DNA of 32,428 bases, taken from the NCBI GenBank assembly GCA_013152925.1, contig JAADFK010000030.1, positions 1 through 32,428 on the forward strand. The letters are read 5' to 3'. This stretch comes from Acidobacteriota bacterium. GTDB taxonomy: Bacteria; Acidobacteriota; Thermoanaerobaculia; Thermoanaerobaculales; Sulfomarinibacteraceae. A model generated the notes under the pieces. That model was not told the DNA's origin, made no database searches, and was given only the letters and a program-made list of their open reading frames with translations. Position numbers and translations under genes: made by a program. Below are positions 29,424 to 32,428 of this stretch, piece by piece. How positions within the stretch are numbered: the stretch's first letter is position 1; each line of letters starts with the position of its first letter.

Positions 29424-30746
29424 ATGAACGGTCATGCCAGCACGTTGCTCTCGAGAATCGAAGACACATCGGCCACAGTGGGGATCGTCGGCCTCGGCTA
29501 CGTGGGCCTGCCCCTGGCCATCGCCTTCGCCGAACGGGGCTTCCCTGTCCTCGGTTTCGACATCGATGATGCCAAGATCGACGCCATCGCCCGGGGGGAA
29601 AGCTACATCAAGCATCTCGATGGGGGCCGTCTGGCCGGTGTCGTGCGTGAGGGCCGTCTGACGGCGACCTCGGACTTCCTCCGCCTGGGCGAGCCGGACG
29701 CCATCCTCGTCTGCGTCCCGACACCCCTGACCCCCCAGCGCGAGCCGGACATGAGCTTCGTGGAGAAGACGGCGCGCCAGATCAAGCCCTGTCTCCGGCA
29801 GGGCCAGCTGATCGTGCTGGAGTCGACCACCTACCCCGGGACCACCGACGAGCTGATCCGCGGCATCCTCGAGGAGTCGGGCCTGCGCTCGGGCGAGGAC
29901 TTCTTCCTGGCCTTTTCCCCCGAGCGGGAGGATCCCGGCAACCCCGATTACGGGACCACGACCATCCCCAAGGTCATCGGCGGCGTCGACGCGGCCTCTG
30001 GCGACCTGGCCGAGGCGCTCTACTCCCGTGCCATCGCCCGCACCGTGCGCGTCTCCTCGGCCCGGGCGGCCGAGGCCACCAAGCTGGTGGAGAACATCTT
30101 CCGGGCCGTCAACATTGCGCTGGTCAACGAGCTCAAGGTGGTCTACGACGCCATGGGGGTCGACGTCTGGGAGGTGCTGGACGCCGCGGAGACGAAGCCC
30201 TTCGGTTTCATGCGCTTCAACCCCGGCCCGGGGTGGGGCGGGCACTGCATCCCGCTGGACCCCTTCTACCTGGCGTGGAAGGCCCGCGAGTACGGCCAGC
30301 CCACCAAGTTCATCGAGCTGGCCGGCGAGGTCAACGTGGAGATGCCCCACTGGGTCGTCGAGAAGCTCCAGCTGGCCTTGAACGACCGGGAGAAGGCCGT
30401 CAAGGGCTCCAGGGTGCTGATCCTCGGCGTCGCCTACAAGAGGGACATCGACGATCCCAGGGAGAGCCCGGCCTTCGAGCTGATGTCCCGGCTGATGGCC
30501 TTGGGCGCCGAAGTCTCGTACCACGATCCCCACATTCCCTCCCTGCCGAGGATGCGCTCCTGGCCCGATCTCCCCGTCCTGGAGTCCCTGCCCCTGAGCC
30601 CTGAGATCGTCGCCGCCCACGACGCCGTCCTCCTGGTGACCGACCACCGCACCGTCGACTACGATCTCGTGGCCAACCACGCGCAGCTGATCGTCGACAC
30701 CCGCGGCGTCTACCGCGAGGCCCGCCCCAACATCGTCAAGGCCTAG
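29424..30746 (+). CDS. Nucleotide sugar dehydrogenase (UDP-GlcNAc/ManNAc 6-dehydrogenase type)
   Basis: A 440-residue protein starting directly after the epimerase stop. The N-terminal NAD-binding motif is GIVGLGYVGLPLA (about 15-27). The middle domain has the catalytic Cys in GPGWGGHCIPLDP (about 275), and ESTTYPGTT. The C-terminal UDP-binding domain has LILGVAYKRDIDDPRESPA and YHDPHIPSLP. This pattern is closest to WbpA/WecC-type enzymes that oxidise UDP-N-acetyl sugars to uronates in two NAD-dependent steps, rather than to UDP-glucose dehydrogenase; the exact sugar is inferred. Last gene of the operon and convergent with the AmpG-like gene. Confidence 0.92.
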   Translation: MNGHASTLLSRIEDTSATVGIVGLGYVGLPLAIAFAERGFPVLGFDIDDAKIDAIARGESYIKHLDGGRLAGVVREGRLTATSDFLRLGEPDAILVCVPTPLTPQREPDMSFVEKTARQIKPCLRQGQLIVLESTTYPGTTDELIRGILEESGLRSGEDFFLAFSPEREDPGNPDYGTTTIPKVIGGVDAASGDLAEALYSRAIARTVRVSSARAAEATKLVENIFRAVNIALVNELKVVYDAMGVDVWEVLDAAETKPFGFMRFNPGPGWGGHCIPLDPFYLAWKAREYGQPTKFIELAGEVNVEMPHWVVEKLQLALNDREKAVKGSRVLILGVAYKRDIDDPRESPAFELMSRLMALGAEVSYHDPHIPSLPRMRSWPDLPVLESLPLSPEIVAAHDAVLLVTDHRTVDYDLVANHAQLIVDTRGVYREARPNIVKA

Positions 30747-30776
30747 CCCGGCTCATCCATCGCCGGCGGCAACGCA

Positions 30777-30852
30777 CGGCCGGAGCATCGTTCGCCGGCC
30801 GATCGAAGCATTTCGGCGCTGGAGGATCGGCTGCGGCCGGGAACGCCGATCC
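30777..30852. terminator. Two perfect hairpins between convergent genes
   Basis: CGGCCGG (30777-30783) pairs with CCGGCCG (30795-30801), and GGATCGGC (30824-30831) pairs with GCCGATCC (30845-30852). They fill the 123-base gap between the dehydrogenase and the transporter stops. There is no strong T-run, but two stable hairpins between converging genes suggest transcription ends here from both sides. Confidence 0.5.
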
Positions 30853-30869
30853 GCGCTGCCCGCTGGTCC

Positions 30870-32357
30870 CTATTCGGAGGAGAGCGTCTCCCGGGGTCGG
30901 TCCAGGTAGGGGAGGAAGGGGATGAGAATCATGGCGGGGATGGTGGCGGCGAAGGTCAGGCCGAAGTAGACGGTGAAGCCCAGGGCGGCCGCCAGGAAGC
31001 CCGAGAGGACGCCGGCGAGGGTCGAGGAGACGGTGGCGATACCGGTGGCGATGGCCATGTGGGCGGCCTTGAACGTGGGGCGGGCGGTGCGCATGATGAA
31101 GACCATGAAGGCCGAGGTGCCGAGCCCGGCGCCGAAGGCCTCGGCGACGATCAGGGCCGTGACAAGGCGCAGGTCGGCGTGGCCCAGCTCCGGGTGCTGA
31201 AAGATGGCCTGGTACTTCCAGGCCATGCCCATGTAGAGCAGGTTGAGGAGGTTCTGGGCCAGCACGAAGGGCCAGATGCAACGCTTGAGGCCGTAGCGCG
31301 CGATCAGGGCGCCTCCGAGGAGGCCGCCGGTGATGGAGGCGGCGATCCCGAAGGTGCCGTAGGCGACGCCGTAGGCGGCACGGGAAACCCCGATGTCGCG
31401 CAGGAAGGGGTAGGCCATGTTGAGGAGGAACGACTCGCCGGTCCGGTAGAGGGCGACGAAGGCCAGGATCAACCCGGCACGCGGCTGGTCCAGGTAGTCG
31501 ATGAAGGCCAGGGCGTAGGTGGAGTCGGAGGCGTAGAGACGGCGCTTGAGAGCCCGGGCCCGAAACGCCGTGAGGGCCAGGGCGGCAAAAAGCGCCAGGG
31601 TGATCCAGCCGGGAACGGAGATCGCTCCGGCCCACCGCCGGAATCCGGCCAGCTCCTGGCGGAGCAGCAGCCAGCGCAGGCCGGCGACGAGGACGGCCGC
31701 CATGGCCAGCACGGCCACGGTGCGGGGTGCGGCCAGGTAGCGGAGCAGCTCGAGGGCCGGCCGGCGCGGCGCCTCCAGGCGGGGCAGGATCAGGGCGTGC
31801 GTGGTCAGCAGGCCGCCGAGGATGGCAGCGGCCAGGAGGAAGCCCCAGGGCCAGGAGGTCCACCCCGACAGGGCGATGACGCCGCCGCCGCCCGCGATCA
31901 GGGCCAGCCGGTAGGAGCCAGCCTGGAAGCCCACCCAGCGGGCCTGACCCTTCCGGTCGAGCCCTTCCAGGTAGTACCCGTCGATGGCGATGTCGTGCGT
32001 GGCCGAGGTGAAGGCCAGGAGGAGGAAGACAATGGCTGCCAGCGGCAGGGCGGCGGGGAGCGTGGACACACCGGCGAGGAGGAGGATCAGGCCCAGGAGG
32101 ACCGTCTCCGCCGCCAGGATCCAGCGCCGCTTGGTGGAGTAGGTGTCCACCAGCGGCGCCCACAGGAACTTCAGTGTCCAGGGCAGGCCGTAGAGGGAGG
32201 TCAGCCCGACGCCCTGCAGGGAGGCGCCGGCGTCCCGGAAGAAGACCGTGGAGATCTGCCGTACGAGGGAGTAGGGGAACCCCTCCGCGAAGTAGGTGGT
32301 GACCACCCACCAGGGGATTCGGCGGCGCGTTTCGGGGGTGGAGGTCTCCTGGGCCAC
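30870..32357 (-). CDS. AmpG-like major facilitator transporter
   Basis: A 495-residue integral membrane protein with 12 to 14 predicted helices. The AmpG-family signatures are GLPWTLKFLWAPLVDTYSTKR after the second helix and TSATHDIAIDGYYLE in the fourth, with an N-terminal YFAEGFPYSLV segment. AmpG imports GlcNAc-anhydromuropeptides for cell-wall recycling; related members carry other solutes such as acetyl-CoA, so the substrate is inferred. The start is GTG at 32357, because TAGGAT lies exactly six bases upstream and no ribosome site is seen; an ATG at 32365 is out of frame. Confidence 0.88.
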   Translation of the reverse strand: MAQETSTPETRRRIPWWVVTTYFAEGFPYSLVRQISTVFFRDAGASLQGVGLTSLYGLPWTLKFLWAPLVDTYSTKRRWILAAETVLLGLILLLAGVSTLPAALPLAAIVFLLLAFTSATHDIAIDGYYLEGLDRKGQARWVGFQAGSYRLALIAGGGGVIALSGWTSWPWGFLLAAAILGGLLTTHALILPRLEAPRRPALELLRYLAAPRTVAVLAMAAVLVAGLRWLLLRQELAGFRRWAGAISVPGWITLALFAALALTAFRARALKRRLYASDSTYALAFIDYLDQPRAGLILAFVALYRTGESFLLNMAYPFLRDIGVSRAAYGVAYGTFGIAASITGGLLGGALIARYGLKRCIWPFVLAQNLLNLLYMGMAWKYQAIFQHPELGHADLRLVTALIVAEAFGAGLGTSAFMVFIMRTARPTFKAAHMAIATGIATVSSTLAGVLSGFLAAALGFTVYFGLTFAATIPAMILIPFLPYLDRPRETLSSE

Positions 32358-32363
32358 GTGGCC

Positions 32364-32369
32364 ATCCTA
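32364..32369 (-). promoter_or_regulatory. -10 box (TAGGAT) for a leaderless transcript
   Basis: TAGGAT on the minus strand is followed by six bases and the GTG start at 32357. It matches the spacing at 1931, 5479 and 14588, here with GTG as the first codon. The remaining bases to the right edge show nothing recognised. Confidence 0.5.
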
Positions 32370-32428
32370 CAGGGGTTCGGATGCGGCGCGAAACGAAAAC
32401 CGGCGGCAGGGAGCAAAGGGGCGTGCCC

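Noticed and set aside
26650-30680. Long minus-strand frames (about 583 and 630 residues) opposite the exopolysaccharide genes
   Set aside because: They mirror well-recognised plus-strand genes and contain no domain or ribosome site.
1-32428. CRISPR arrays, tRNA or rRNA genes, insertion sequences
   Set aside because: No regularly spaced direct repeats, cloverleaf signatures, rRNA sequence or transposase-like frames were seen on either strand.

Overview
The window is GC-rich bacterial chromosome with about 24 protein genes, no rRNA, tRNA, CRISPR array or insertion sequence. Gene content (IcmF-type B12 mutase, rubrerythrin, ECF sigma/anti-sigma pair, BY-kinase exopolysaccharide genes, secreted double beta-propeller protein) and several apparently leaderless promoters fit a Gram-negative, GC-rich environmental lineage such as Acidobacteriota or a deltaproteobacterial/myxobacterial relative. 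This assignment is inference; no marker gene settles it.

Layout. 1-1087 (-): start of an IcmF fused acyl-CoA mutase, cut by the window edge. 1224-2645 (+): rubrerythrin, a structured element (1756-1888), then a nucleotidyltransferase overlapping a small partner gene (toxin-antitoxin-like). 2746-4044 (-): MtaB tRNA methylthiotransferase. 4095-4220: purine-rich tract. 4275-7701 (+): secreted serine hydrolase whose reading frame runs 272 bases into a secreted tandem beta-propeller protein. 7915-12268 (-): 5'-nucleotidase, TPR protein and M29-like aminopeptidase. 12397-14447 (+): ECF sigma factor, zinc-finger anti-sigma factor and a secreted secretin-N-domain-like protein. 14600-14986 (+): DUF3568-type lipoprotein, followed by a 159-base imperfect palindrome. 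15211-17167 (-): nitronate monooxygenase and a secreted unknown. 17375-19949 (+): MscS channel and a PEBP-family lipoprotein. 19995-21309 (-): small membrane protein, single-domain response regulator, ferritin-like protein. 21434-24166 (+): PEP carboxylase, followed by a second copy of the structured element (24189-24321). 24472-24849 (-): thioredoxin behind a near-consensus promoter with a palindromic operator candidate. 25330-30746 (+): four tightly packed exopolysaccharide genes (BY-kinase, RmlA, UDP-glucuronate 4-epimerase, UDP-sugar dehydrogenase). 30870-32357 (-): AmpG-like transporter.

The most interesting signal is non-coding. Two 133-base elements, 1756-1888 and 24189-24321, align without gaps at 90 of 133 positions (hand count). 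Each begins 22 bases after a TAG stop codon, on the same strand as the upstream gene (rubrerythrin; PEP carboxylase). Both fold into one architecture: a closing helix with a conserved two-base bulge, a small hairpin, a long hairpin with a conserved internal loop and bulge, and a third short hairpin. Many helix positions differ between the copies while keeping base pairing, and the unpaired positions are conserved. This is what a structured RNA would show; a mobile palindromic repeat is the main alternative.

A second recurring pattern is a -10-like hexamer exactly six bases before the start codon in front of four genes (1943, 5491, 14600, and 32357 on the minus strand), suggesting leaderless mRNAs.
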